Assembly: GCF_000413315.1 (NCBI RefSeq)
Contig: NZ_KE340297.1
Coordinates: forward strand, 2,178,581-2,242,580
Source of the DNA: Propionibacterium sp. oral taxon 192 str. F0372
Lineage (GTDB): Bacteria; Actinomycetota; Actinomycetes; Propionibacteriales; Propionibacteriaceae
Direction of reading: 5' to 3'
DNA length: 64,000 nt
Below the pieces are notes generated by a model, which saw only the letters and a list, made by a program, of their open reading frames with translations, did not search any database and had not been told where the DNA came from. Position 1 is the first letter of the stretch; each line of letters opens with the position of its first letter. Below, piece after piece: positions 36,630 through 45,076 of the stretch. The translations under genes were made by a program, and so were the position numbers.

Positions 36630-37615
36630 ATACCACCCGACGGACCCTGCTCACCGGGTTCGGAGCAGCTCTCGCCGCCGCAGCATTGCCGTCCTGCGGT
36701 GGCTCCGGTCCTTCGTCCAAGGAACAGTCCGATGCCTTGGTAATCGGGTTGACCTATGTACCGGACATCCAATTCGCCCCGATCTATGTCGCTGATCACT
36801 TTGGATGGTTCACCGAGCAGGGGTTGGAGATCACCATCCGTCACCACGGAGCCCAGGAATCCCTGTTCGGGGCGCTACAGTCCGGTGATGAGCACATCGT
36901 TTACGCGGGTGGTGATGAGATGCTACAGGCCCGTTCCCAAGGGGTCGGTATACGGAACTTTGCCACCACCTACCAGACCTACCCGTCGTCACTAATCGTG
37001 GCTGCCGATTCCCCGGTGAACACAGTGGCGGATCTGGCGGGACGCACCATTGGGCTGCCGGGGGAATACGGAGAGAACTGGTTCTTCCTACTCGCTGCAC
37101 TCGAGTCCGCGGGGCTGTCCCGCGCTCAGGTGAACATCACCTCTATCGGCTACACCCAGTTTTCTGCACTGACCGAGGGACATGTGGACGCCGTGGTCGG
37201 CTTCGCGAACTCCGATCTGGTGCGCCTGCGGACCTCCGGATTTGCCGCTAAAGTGCTGGAGGTGGAGGATCTCCCGCTTGTGGCCCTGGGTTTTGGAGCA
37301 GCGGATGAGATCGTTACCGACCGGGCCGACCAACTGAACAAATTCATGACGGCGGTGCACAAGGCAGTCACCTACTGCACCGAGAATCCAGATGACACCG
37401 TCGAACTGTGCACCAACTACGTCGAAACTTTGTCATCCGACGAGCAGAAGACTTATGCTCTGGCGGTGCTTCAGGCGACCAATGCCTTGTATGGAACCGA
37501 GTTCGGAATCCAGAACCCGCAAACCTGGGCGGCCATGGGCGAGTTCATGGCTACGCACGGGCTGCTCGGTAACCAGGTGGTGGTCAGCGAAGCGTTCACC
37601 GACGCGATCGGTTGA
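36626..37615 (+). CDS. ribY: Riboflavin-binding lipoprotein (RibY-like)
   Basis: The 329 aa protein is an NMT1/ThiY-type periplasmic-binding protein. The N-terminus MNTTRRTLLTGFG with a hydrophobic stretch and lipobox LPSC (Cys24) indicates lipid anchoring, possibly by the Tat route because of the RR pair. The body has GLTYVPDIQFAPIYVADHFGWF and the hallmark GGDEMLQARSQGV and GLPGEYGENWF segments. ATG overlaps ribX. The FMN riboswitch makes riboflavin the likely ligand; relatives bind thiamine precursors or sulfonates. No ATPase gene follows. Confidence 0.85.
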   Translation: MNTTRRTLLTGFGAALAAAALPSCGGSGPSSKEQSDALVIGLTYVPDIQFAPIYVADHFGWFTEQGLEITIRHHGAQESLFGALQSGDEHIVYAGGDEMLQARSQGVGIRNFATTYQTYPSSLIVAADSPVNTVADLAGRTIGLPGEYGENWFFLLAALESAGLSRAQVNITSIGYTQFSALTEGHVDAVVGFANSDLVRLRTSGFAAKVLEVEDLPLVALGFGAADEIVTDRADQLNKFMTAVHKAVTYCTENPDDTVELCTNYVETLSSDEQKTYALAVLQATNALYGTEFGIQNPQTWAAMGEFMATHGLLGNQVVVSEAFTDAIG

Positions 37616-37625
37616 TCGACGCTGG

Positions 37626-37631
37626 TAGCCT
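37626..37631 (+). promoter_or_regulatory. Possible internal -10 box for metX
   Basis: TAGCCT lies 22 bases before the metX ATG, between ribY and metX, so metX-metW may escape riboswitch control. Confidence 0.35.
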
Positions 37632-37653
37632 GTGGGGGTCCGAGGAGGATCCC

Positions 37654-38808
37654 ATGAGTGAGTTCGGTGATGGCGTGGGGGTGACGAACACCCAATTCGT
37701 CACCCTCTTCGATGCCCGGAACCCACTCCACTTGGTCAACGGTGAGCGCTTGGACGAGGTCATCGTTTCCTACGAGACTTATGGCACTCTCAATGATGAC
37801 CGGTCGAATGCCGTGTTCATCTGCCATGCCCTCACCGGCGATGCCCACGCTGCGGGATGGCATGAGGGCGACAAACACCCCGGTTGGTGGGACGTCATGA
37901 TTGGTCCGGGTAAACCCATCGATACAAACCGGTTTTTCGTCATCGCCGACAATCTGCTGGGAGGCTGTCAAGGGACCACCGGCCCATCCTCGATCAATCC
38001 GGCCACCGGTGAGCCGTGGGGCCTCGACTTCCCATTGCTTGACATGCGTGATTTCAACGTCGTTCACCGGGCGCTGCTCGATCATCTGGGAATTAACCAC
38101 TTGCATGCCTTGGTAGGCGGTTCCATGGGAGGCATGCAGGTGCTGCAGTGGAGCATGGATCACCCCGAACAGGTGCACAAAGCAGTGATCGTCGCATCCT
38201 CGGCCCGTCTCACCGCACAGAACATCGCCTTCTCAGCGGTGGGCCGTCAGGCCATCATGCGTGATGGGCATTTCCACGGTGGCTATTTCCAGAAATATGA
38301 CACCAGTCCGGACACCGGGTTGGCCATCGCCAGGATGATGGCACACATCACTTACACCTCGGAGGAGGGCTTCGAGTCCAAATTCGGGCGCAATCCGCAA
38401 CGCGACGAGTGGTCCCACGGTTTCGGTGTCGATTTTGCGGTGGAAGGCTACCTGGAACATCAGGGCGAAGTCTTCCTCGGACGTTTCGACGCCTTGTCCT
38501 ATCTCTACCTGACCAGAGTGATGGACTATTTCAACCCATTTGCCGAGCCTGGCTGCCTGGACCGGCTGCTCGACGATCCAGTTCGTTTCCTGGTGGTGAG
38601 TTTCGACACCGACTGGCGGTTCTCCACTGAGGCATCGCGTCACATCGTCCGCCAACTGACCAGGGCTGATCAGCCGGTCACCTTCCGTGACATTCGCTCG
38701 CCATGGGGTCACGATTCATTCCTGCTGACCATCGATGACTACCTTGCCACCGTGGCCGCCTTCATGAAATCGGACACCACTTACCGCGGAACGAGTTGGG
38801 AACGATGA
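37654..38808 (+). CDS. metX: Homoserine O-acetyltransferase (MetX)
   Basis: Activates homoserine with an acyl-CoA for methionine synthesis. The 384 aa alpha/beta hydrolase has CHALTGDAHAAGW, LLGGCQGTTGPSS, the nucleophile elbow GGSMGGMQVLQW (Ser157), and the late Asp and His (SFDTDWRF, WGHDSFL) of the triad. Acetyl versus succinyl donor cannot be decided by eye. ATG 37654 has GAGGAGG upstream. It starts 38 bases after ribY and overlaps metW. Confidence 0.94.
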   Translation: MSEFGDGVGVTNTQFVTLFDARNPLHLVNGERLDEVIVSYETYGTLNDDRSNAVFICHALTGDAHAAGWHEGDKHPGWWDVMIGPGKPIDTNRFFVIADNLLGGCQGTTGPSSINPATGEPWGLDFPLLDMRDFNVVHRALLDHLGINHLHALVGGSMGGMQVLQWSMDHPEQVHKAVIVASSARLTAQNIAFSAVGRQAIMRDGHFHGGYFQKYDTSPDTGLAIARMMAHITYTSEEGFESKFGRNPQRDEWSHGFGVDFAVEGYLEHQGEVFLGRFDALSYLYLTRVMDYFNPFAEPGCLDRLLDDPVRFLVVSFDTDWRFSTEASRHIVRQLTRADQPVTFRDIRSPWGHDSFLLTIDDYLATVAAFMKSDTTYRGTSWER

Positions 38809-39419
38809 GTGCCAAACCCTGGCGCATCCGCCCCGATCTGCACGTTATCTCCCAGCACATACAGCCCGGGTCCCGGGTGCTCGACATCGGTTGTGGTGAT
38901 GGAGAACTGCTGTACCACCTGATCAGTTGCTTGCAGTGCACCGGAACTGGGGTGGAAAAAGATCCGGAATCCCTGTTGACCGCCGTCGCCAGGGGAGTGC
39001 CGCTGCTAGATCTGGATGTCGATACCGAACTGAACATTTTTGCTCCCGATTCCTACGACGTTGTCGTACTGTCGCGTACGTTGCCCGCCCTGACCAGGCC
39101 CGACAAGGTGCTGGCCCAGCTGCGGCCGATCGCCCCGAGGATGATTCTCACCATGCCCAATTTCGGGCTGTGGCGGCACCGGCTGCGCCTGCTGAGTGGT
39201 CATATGCCCGAATCCCGGGATTTGCCCTATTCCTGGTACTCAACCCCGAACCTGCATCACGCGACCCTTGTCGACTTGGAACCGCTGCTTACCGACATCG
39301 GACTAGAAGTTGACAAACGCATCCCGCTTTCCCCAAGTGGGCGTCCGCGGCGGTTGGGCCAGTTTGGCGCCAATCTCATGGCGTCGTCGGCCATCTACAT
39401 GCTGCGTCGCACCAGTTGA
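38805..39419 (+). CDS. metW: Methionine biosynthesis protein MetW
   Basis: A methyltransferase-fold protein that in other bacteria partners with MetX. The 204 aa protein has VLDIGCGDGELLYHL (AdoMet-like motif), GVEKDPESLLTAVARGV, and VVLSRTLPALTRPDKVLAQL, matching MetW. ATG 38805 lies inside the end of metX (ATGA overlap), the usual metXW arrangement. It is a known activator of homoserine acyltransferase in proteobacteria; the same role is inferred here. Confidence 0.92.
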   Translation: MSAKPWRIRPDLHVISQHIQPGSRVLDIGCGDGELLYHLISCLQCTGTGVEKDPESLLTAVARGVPLLDLDVDTELNIFAPDSYDVVVLSRTLPALTRPDKVLAQLRPIAPRMILTMPNFGLWRHRLRLLSGHMPESRDLPYSWYSTPNLHHATLVDLEPLLTDIGLEVDKRIPLSPSGRPRRLGQFGANLMASSAIYMLRRTS

Positions 39420-39480
39420 AGTTTCTGTCAAAAACTGAGACGTGAGGGATGATGTCTTACCTCGGTGTCAGGATGGAGTC

Positions 39481-39921
39481 ATGGAGGACACCGATCGGCG
39501 CATTCTCGAGTTGCTGGCTACGGATGGCCGCATCTCATTCACCGAACTGGGGCGCAAGGTGGGATTGTCTACCTCTGCAACCCAGCAGCGGGTCCGTCGC
39601 TTGGAGCAACGCGGCATCATCACCGGTTACCGGGCCGACATTGACCCCACCATGGTTGGACGAGGGCTGACAGCCATCATCGAGATCTCGCCGATGGCAG
39701 CCGACCAGGAAGAACCCATCCCCAGTTTCCTTGCCGATATCCCGGAGATCATATCTTGTTATTCGGTGTCCGGGCATGCTTCCTACATGTGCGTCGTCCA
39801 AGTGGCCTCGACGGAAGCTCTCGACCAATTGCTCACTGACATTCGCGTCGGAGTGTCGGTCAACACTCAGACCACCATCGTTCTACGTACCACGTTCAGT
39901 AACCGACCACTGGTTGGTTAG
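39481..39921 (+). CDS. Lrp/AsnC-family regulator
   Basis: The 146 aa protein has an N-terminal winged helix-turn-helix (about 1-55: DTDRRILELLATDGRISFTELGRKVGLS) and a C-terminal RAM/ligand domain (about 65-140). Lrp-type regulators sense amino acids and often control genes next to them; metX-metW lie just upstream on the same strand, separated by 61 bases, so methionine or branched-chain amino acids are possible ligands. ATG 39481 follows GGATGGAG. Confidence 0.88.
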   Translation: MEDTDRRILELLATDGRISFTELGRKVGLSTSATQQRVRRLEQRGIITGYRADIDPTMVGRGLTAIIEISPMAADQEEPIPSFLADIPEIISCYSVSGHASYMCVVQVASTEALDQLLTDIRVGVSVNTQTTIVLRTTFSNRPLVG

Positions 39922-39924
39922 ACT
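39919..39924 (+). promoter_or_regulatory. -10 box of a probable leaderless ppm1 transcript
   Basis: TAGACT is followed by six bases and the ATG of the mannosyltransferase. It overlaps the last bases of the lrp gene. Confidence 0.5.
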
Positions 39925-39930
39925 CGATAC

Positions 39931-40683
39931 ATGGCTGATGGCAACGATGCGCGGGTCCTGGTGATCACGCCGACCTACAACGAGGCAGAGAACATCGAAT
40001 CGATTGTGGCGCGTTTGCGCGCCGCAGTTCCTTCGGCACATTCCTTGATCATGGATGACAACTCACCTGACGGAACCGGTGAGATCGCCGATCGGATGGC
40101 CGCCGAGGATGATCACATCCATGTCGTGCACCGTCCCGGCAAGCAAGGCCTTGCTGCCGCCTATCTGGCTGGTTTCACCTGGGGACTAGAGCGCGGCTAT
40201 GACGTGCTGGTCGAGATGGATGCCGATGGCTCTCATCAGCCCGAGTTGCTGCCCGATGTCCTCGCAGCTCTCGAACATGCCGACATGGTGAAAGGTTCGC
40301 GATGGATCAGGGGCGGGGCCACTGATCAGAGCCCTGTCCGGGAACTGTTGTCACGAGCAGCGAATATCTGGGTGCAGGCTGCCATGGATCTCCCGGTACA
40401 CGATGTCACCGGCGGATTCAACGCATTCCGTGCTCAGATCCTGCGAGCTATCGATTTCGACGCGATCGCATCGAAGGGCTACACCTTCCAAGTGGACATG
40501 ACGAGACAGGTCATCGAGGCTGGAGGCACCGTAGCAGAGGTACCGATCTACTTCCCCGACCGCACCTTCGGAGAATCGAAGATGAGCGGCTCAATCATCA
40601 AGGAAGCTCTCGGACGTACCGCGGTGTGGGGTGCTCAGCGACGCTGGAACCAATTCCGGAGGCTGTTCGACAAGCTCTCCTGA
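39931..40683 (+). CDS. ppm1: Polyprenol-phosphate mannosyltransferase (Ppm1/DPM-like)
   Basis: Transfers mannose from GDP-mannose to polyprenol phosphate, the donor for extracytoplasmic mannosylation. The 250 aa GT2 protein has VITPTYNEAENI, IMDDNSPDGTGEIAD, the metal motif VEMDADGSHQPE, VKGSRWI and GFNAFRA. No Lnt-type acyltransferase domain is fused to it. It lies opposite rbpA, a neighbourhood also seen in Mycobacterium (Rv2050-Rv2051c). Confidence 0.9.
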   Translation: MADGNDARVLVITPTYNEAENIESIVARLRAAVPSAHSLIMDDNSPDGTGEIADRMAAEDDHIHVVHRPGKQGLAAAYLAGFTWGLERGYDVLVEMDADGSHQPELLPDVLAALEHADMVKGSRWIRGGATDQSPVRELLSRAANIWVQAAMDLPVHDVTGGFNAFRAQILRAIDFDAIASKGYTFQVDMTRQVIEAGGTVAEVPIYFPDRTFGESKMSGSIIKEALGRTAVWGAQRRWNQFRRLFDKLS

Positions 40684-40717
40684 GCGTAAAAGCCACCGTG
40701 TGCAACGAGTGGTTTGC

Positions 40718-41056
40718 TCAGTAGATGCGTTCGGTCCGAACTTCTTCGAGGCGTTCGGCGAGCAGCACTTCGAGTTCGTCGACGGAACGACGCTCCAACA
40801 GCATGTCCCAGTGGGTGCGCGGAGGTTTGACGTCCTTCTCCTCGGGCTGGGTTCCGTCCGACCGTTTAGACAGGGAACCACACTTGGGGCATTCCCATTC
40901 GGCGGGAAGGTCCGCCTCGACGGAGAAGGTCATGTCAAAGTGATGGCCTTTTTCGCAGTCAAAACCCAATGTCTGGCGTGCGGCGAACTCGATGCCTTCC
41001 TCGTCCTCGAAACTCTTGGCGCCCAGTCCGACGCCGCGCAATGCGCGATCAGCCAT
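40718..41056 (-). CDS. rbpA: RNA polymerase-binding protein RbpA
   Basis: RbpA stabilises the open complex of RNA polymerase with the principal sigma factor in actinobacteria. The 112 aa protein has the N-terminal MADRALRGVGLGAKSFE, a core with zinc-type Cys residues (FDCEKGHHF, WECPKCG), and the sigma-interaction region KPPRTHWDMLLERRSVDELEVLLAERLE. ATG 41056 has a perfect AAAGGAGG eight bases upstream, which rejects the longer reading. Confidence 0.96.
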   Translation of the reverse strand: MADRALRGVGLGAKSFEDEEGIEFAARQTLGFDCEKGHHFDMTFSVEADLPAEWECPKCGSLSKRSDGTQPEEKDVKPPRTHWDMLLERRSVDELEVLLAERLEEVRTERIY

Positions 41057-41172
41057 GGGGGTTCCTCCTTTCATCCATGGACCGGCCTGACGTCCCGTCC
41101 AACACCAGCCCATCACAGATTCTTCCACCCTGCCGCGCAATCCGGCAGAAAGTGGGGAGGTCTCCGAGTGTG

Positions 41173-41961
41173 TCAGTGCCACACTCCGTGGGCCAGAGCG
41201 ACTGATTTCAGCACGTCGATCCGGTCACTGATCACCCCGTCGACGCCCATCTCGATGAGTTCAGTCATCGTCTCGGCGTCATTGATCGTCCAGACGTGCA
41301 CCTTCATCCCGTGTCGATGGGCAGTGTCGAGCAGACGTGGAGTCAGCACCTGCACCGGGATACCCTTGATGCGTTGGCTCACCGGCAACTGGATCGCCTG
41401 GCCTCGCATCGGCAGACGAGCCGGAAGCCAGGGTATCTTCGAGGCCCACGCCACGCCCGGCAACGCGGTTCCGGTGGCTACCCGGCCCGCGGACAGGCGG
41501 CGGAAGTGATCGAGCCGCCGCGCACTGAACGAGGAGACGCACACCCGGTCTTCGGCGGCATGTCGGCGTAGGGCTCTGGCCAGCAAGGTGACGGCCCTAG
41601 GGGCCTTGATGTCGATGTTGAACCGGATGCTGGGGAAGGTTTCCAGCACCTCATCGAGGGTGGGGATCTCATCGATCCCAGCAATCTTCGCCCGGGCGAT
41701 TTCGCACCAAGGCATCGATGCGATGATCCCCGTCGAATCGGTGACCCGGTCAAGAACCGAATCGTGGAAGGCGATGAGCTCCCCGTCACGGGTCGCATGA
41801 ACGTCAGTCTCCAGATAGCGGTAACCGAGTTTCACAGCTCTGGTGAAGGCATGGAGGGTATTCTCCCTGGACTCATCCTGCCCGCTGATCCAACCACCCC
41901 GGTGGGCCATCGGGGCGAAAGGCACGTCGAAGTACGGGTGGGATTCGGGATGTGCGCTCAC
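41173..41961 (-). CDS. Glycerophosphodiester phosphodiesterase
   Basis: Hydrolyses glycerophosphodiesters to glycerol 3-phosphate and an alcohol. The 262 aa TIM-barrel protein has the catalytic motifs MAHRGGW, RENTLHAF, LETDVHATRDGELIAFHD and the late HVWTINDAETM, with metal-ligand Glu/Asp in place. No signal peptide is seen, so it acts in the cytoplasm. GTG start with a -10 box six bases upstream. Confidence 0.93.
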   Translation of the reverse strand: MSAHPESHPYFDVPFAPMAHRGGWISGQDESRENTLHAFTRAVKLGYRYLETDVHATRDGELIAFHDSVLDRVTDSTGIIASMPWCEIARAKIAGIDEIPTLDEVLETFPSIRFNIDIKAPRAVTLLARALRRHAAEDRVCVSSFSARRLDHFRRLSAGRVATGTALPGVAWASKIPWLPARLPMRGQAIQLPVSQRIKGIPVQVLTPRLLDTAHRHGMKVHVWTINDAETMTELIEMGVDGVISDRIDVLKSVALAHGVWH

Positions 41962-41967
41962 GCATCA

Positions 41968-41973
41968 AGTTTA
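41968..41973 (-). promoter_or_regulatory. -10 box of a probable leaderless glycerophosphodiesterase transcript
   Basis: On the minus strand TAAACT is followed by TGATGC and the GTG start. Confidence 0.45.
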
Positions 41974-42447
41974 GGACGGCCGGGACGTATCCACCCCAGG
42001 CAGCATCCGCAACAGATCGGCGACCTGTCGGGGTACCCATGACGGCACTCCAGTGATCACCAGGGAAACGTACCAGAAGATCCAGATGACCGCGAAGAAG
42101 CAGACCCAGAACAGGTATCGCTTACGTTTTGGCCAAGTCAGGTAGAGGTGCACCCCGTGCACGCAGTGACGCCTCAGCCTGGCGGCCCAGCCAAATTCGG
42201 TACCGAGAACCGCCATGCCGAGCAGGAACAGTGGGATGCCGCCCGGCCCGGGAAGCCAGCCGAGCAGGGGAGCCGCGATGATCATCGCGGTCCCAAGCAA
42301 CCCGACGAAAAGTCGCAGCCAGAAGCGGCCCACGGGATGGGCGCGCAACTTGGCCCGCCAACCCCGCACCGGAGCACGCTGAGGCAAGGGAGTGGCCCCG
42401 GTACGGATCACGACAGGCTCGTGGACAGGGGTCTCAGCAAGGGCCAT
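41971..42447 (-). CDS. PGPGW-family membrane protein (TIGR02611-like)
   Basis: The 158 aa protein has two or three transmembrane helices (about 45-70, 70-90, 112-135). GWLPGPGGIPLFLLGMAVLGTEF holds the PGPGW-like motif of a small actinobacterial family without known function. The N-terminus is cytoplasmic and basic. It lies 9 bases upstream of the glycerophosphodiesterase gene on the same strand and is divergent from pdxY. I cannot assign a role. Confidence 0.75.
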   Translation of the reverse strand: MALAETPVHEPVVIRTGATPLPQRAPVRGWRAKLRAHPVGRFWLRLFVGLLGTAMIIAAPLLGWLPGPGGIPLFLLGMAVLGTEFGWAARLRRHCVHGVHLYLTWPKRKRYLFWVCFFAVIWIFWYVSLVITGVPSWVPRQVADLLRMLPGVDTSRPS

Positions 42448-42478
42448 ACCCTCTACTGTGCCATGTGGAACCTAGGCA

Positions 42479-42484
42479 TACACT
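42479..42484 (+). promoter_or_regulatory. -10 box of a probable leaderless pdxY transcript
   Basis: TACACT is followed by TTCGCC and the ATG of pdxY. Confidence 0.5.
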
Positions 42485-42490
42485 TTCGCC

Positions 42491-43345
42491 ATGGTTCAGA
42501 TCCTGTCGATTCAATCGTCCGTGTCCTACGGATTCGCCGGAAATTCCGTGGTCGTGTTCGCTCTGCGTCGGCTGGGCGTTGACGTGTGGCCGGTGTTCAC
42601 TGTGAACTTTTCCAACCACACCGGCTACGGAGCTTGGCGTGGGGATGTTATGACCCCGGGCCAGGTTGCGGAGATCGTGCAGGGCATTGATGAGCGTGGC
42701 CACCTTGCAGACATCGACGTCGTCATGTCTGGCTACCAAGGCGCTCCCACCATGGGACGGGCCATCCTTGATGCTCTCGAGCTTACCCGGGAACGTAACG
42801 CTGCCGCCCAGTACTTCTGCGATCCGGTGATGGGTGACGTCGACCGTGGCTTCTACGCGGTGGAGGGCATCCCGGAGTTCATGCGTGCGGAGGTGGTTCC
42901 GCGGGCCGACGTCGTCACGCCTAACCTCTTCGAGCTGGAATACCTCACCGGAACCAAACCCGGCTCACTGACCGAGGTGGTGTCGGCTGTCGAGACACTG
43001 CGCTCAATGGGACCCACCACGGTGCTGGTCACCTCGGTGGTCGGGGAAAGATTCGGCGCGGACTGCATGCGCATGATCACTCAGGATGACCACGGCACCT
43101 GGGTGGTGGAGACCCCGATGATCGACCGCAAATTCACTGGTTCAGGGGATCTCACCTCAGCCTGTTTCCTGGCTGCGATGCAGGCCCATCCTGGCGATCT
43201 CGGTGCCGCGCTGTCCGATACGGCGGCTGCCGTGCATGCTGTACTGGAAACTACCGCGGAACTCGATTTCCCGGAGTTGGCCTTGGTCCAGGGCCAGAAC
43301 CTGATGGCAGACCCGGTGGATCGCTTCGACGTCCATCCCTTGTGA
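42491..43345 (+). CDS. pdxY: Pyridoxal kinase
   Basis: Phosphorylates pyridoxal to pyridoxal 5'-phosphate. The 284 aa ribokinase-fold protein has the opening ILSIQSSVSYGFAGNS, VNFSNHTGYG, CDPVMGD, VVTPNLFELEYLTG and the anion-hole/catalytic segment FTGSGDLTSACFLAA. It is leaderless by the -10 box. It ends before a strong bidirectional hairpin shared with the convergent MurA paralogue. Confidence 0.94.
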   Translation: MVQILSIQSSVSYGFAGNSVVVFALRRLGVDVWPVFTVNFSNHTGYGAWRGDVMTPGQVAEIVQGIDERGHLADIDVVMSGYQGAPTMGRAILDALELTRERNAAAQYFCDPVMGDVDRGFYAVEGIPEFMRAEVVPRADVVTPNLFELEYLTGTKPGSLTEVVSAVETLRSMGPTTVLVTSVVGERFGADCMRMITQDDHGTWVVETPMIDRKFTGSGDLTSACFLAAMQAHPGDLGAALSDTAAAVHAVLETTAELDFPELALVQGQNLMADPVDRFDVHPL

Positions 43346-43364
43346 CGCCGCATGTAACGACGTA

Positions 43365-43396
43365 ATTGTGGCGCCGCGACCCCCACGGCGCCACAA
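43365..43396. terminator. Bidirectional hairpin between pdxY and murA
   Basis: ATTGTGGCGCCG and CGGCGCCACAAT form a perfect 12-bp stem with an eight-base loop, between the two convergent stop codons (pdxY at 43345, murA at 43434). There is no clear T-run, as is common in high-GC actinobacteria. Confidence 0.8.
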
Positions 43397-43433
43397 TCGG
43401 GTTGTTAGCCAGGCCGTTCGTTCCCGGGTATCG

Positions 43434-44966
43434 TTATTCAGCGAAGGTGGTGATCTTGGCTCCCAATTTGTTGAGTCGGGTGGCAAGATCCTCATAGCCC
43501 CGGTTGATGACGTAGGTGTCGCGTAACATCGAATCGCCTCGGGCAGCTAGCATCGCCAGCATGATGCACACCGCAGGACGCAGCGCGGGCGGTGAGAATA
43601 GTTCGCGGGCGCGCCATCTTGTCGGCCCAGTCACATTGAGCCGATGCGGATCGAGCAGTTGGACATTGGCACCCAGTTTGCTGAGTTCTAGCAGATGAAT
43701 GGCCCGGTTCTCGTAGACCCAGTCGTGGATCATCGTCCGCCCGTTCGCACACGCCGCGATGAGGGCGAAAAATGGGAGGTTGTCGATGTTGAGCCCAGGG
43801 AAGGGTAGTGGGTGGATCTTGTCCTGATGAGCGTGCAGGTCTGAAGGATGCACTGTGATGTTGACCAAGCGGGTGAAGTCATTGCCGGAGGCATACTCCC
43901 CACCGACGGTGAATTTGAGCCCCATCTCGGCCAGCAGTGCTAGCTCGATCTCAAGGAATTCGATGGGTGCCCGGGTAATGGTCAGCTCGGAATGGGTGAC
44001 TACTGCGGCGGTGATTAGACTCATTGCCTCGATCGGATCTTCCGAGATGGTGTAGGTGACATCGGCGCTGATCTCGTGACGACCATGAACGACCAAGGTT
44101 GTGGAACCAACGCCGTCGATCTGCACACCGCACATCTGCAGGTACACGCACAGGTCCTGCACCATGTAATTCGGGGAAGCATTGCGGATCGTGGTGACTC
44201 CTTGGGTCATTGCGGCCGCCATTAGGGCATTTTCCGTGACGGTGTCGCCGCGTTCGGTCAGCACGATGGTGCGCTGCTGGTCGCCAACATCGCAGGTGTG
44301 GGCTCGGTAGAACCCGTCGGTGGCTTCCACCTCAAGTCCGAAGCGGCGCAGCGCCTGCAAGTGTGGCTCCACGGTGCGAGCCCCTAGATCACAGCCTCCC
44401 GCGTAGGGGAGCCTGAAGGTATCCTGCAGGTGCATCAGCGGGCCGAGAAACATGATCACTGAGCGGGTACGACGAGCTGCAGCGATATTCATGTCGTCGA
44501 GTAGCAGGTGCTGCGGGCGCTGCAGGGTGAGGTCACGGCCGTCCTCGGACCAGGACACCTCGACCCCGATTGATTCCAGCACTTCGAGCAGACGGTTAAC
44601 TTCCTCGATGTGGGCAATGCCGCGCAGCACCGTGCGACCGCGGTTGAGTAGCGAGGCGCACAGCAGCGCGACGGCAGCGTTTTTCGACGAGCGAGTCTCG
44701 ATCGACCCTGACAGGGAGGTTTCGCCCTCAATCAGCAGATTGGGGGTTACGGGACGATCGCCAGGTGCGATCAGTCGTGATTCCAGTACCTCAGCTATGC
44801 GGGAGATCATCTCCAAGGAGAGATTCTGGTTGCCGGCCTCGATTCTGGTGATTGCAGACTGTGAGGTGTTGAGCAGCGACGCCAGTTCGTTCTGGGTGAG
44901 GCCGCGGTGCTTTCGGGCATCCCGGATGAGACGCCCCACGCTCTGCGGAGTAGGAGTATCGGTCAC
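43434..44966 (-). CDS. MurA-like enolpyruvyl transferase with N-terminal XRE helix-turn-helix
   Basis: The 510 aa protein begins with an XRE domain (about 8-65: [37 protein letters not shown]) and then has an EPSP-synthase-fold UDP-GlcNAc carboxyvinyltransferase. [13 protein letters not shown] (substrate Lys-Asn) and [14 protein letters not shown], with the catalytic Cys (about 192), are kept, so it may be active. The XRE-MurA fusion is a known paralogue in actinobacteria; the housekeeping murA lies elsewhere. I chose GTG 44966, since the longer reading from 45002 would run over a palindrome at 44978 that looks like its operator. Confidence 0.88.
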   Translation of the reverse strand: MTDTPTPQSVGRLIRDARKHRGLTQNELASLLNTSQSAITRIEAGNQNLSLEMISRIAEVLESRLIAPGDRPVTPNLLIEGETSLSGSIETRSSKNAAVALLCASLLNRGRTVLRGIAHIEEVNRLLEVLESIGVEVSWSEDGRDLTLQRPQHLLLDDMNIAAARRTRSVIMFLGPLMHLQDTFRLPYAGGCDLGARTVEPHLQALRRFGLEVEATDGFYRAHTCDVGDQQRTIVLTERGDTVTENALMAAAMTQGVTTIRNASPNYMVQDLCVYLQMCGVQIDGVGSTTLVVHGRHEISADVTYTISEDPIEAMSLITAAVVTHSELTITRAPIEFLEIELALLAEMGLKFTVGGEYASGNDFTRLVNITVHPSDLHAHQDKIHPLPFPGLNIDNLPFFALIAACANGRTMIHDWVYENRAIHLLELSKLGANVQLLDPHRLNVTGPTRWRARELFSPPALRPAVCIMLAMLAARGDSMLRDTYVINRGYEDLATRLNKLGAKITTFAE

Positions 44967-44977
44967 CCGTCGAGGAT

Positions 44978-44993
44978 AACTCACATATGAGTT
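44978..44993. promoter_or_regulatory. Palindrome, possible operator of the XRE-MurA gene
   Basis: AACTCACATATGAGTT is a 16-bp inverted repeat with seven of eight pairs matching, centred 19-20 bases upstream of the chosen GTG of the XRE-MurA gene and about 90 bases upstream of lpdA. Its size suits an XRE-type dimer, so self-repression is a reasonable guess. Confidence 0.45.
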
Positions 44994-45063
44994 CACTTCC
45001 AAGACTCAGAGACACCCAGTTCAGGAGATTGCGTTCCGGTCCTTCAAACCGTCCCGATCGTCC

Positions 45064-45069
45064 TAGACT
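45064..45069 (+). promoter_or_regulatory. -10 box of a probable leaderless lpdA transcript
   Basis: TAGACT is followed by seven bases (CGTTGGT) and the ATG of lpdA. Confidence 0.55.
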
Positions 45070-45076
45070 CGTTGGT

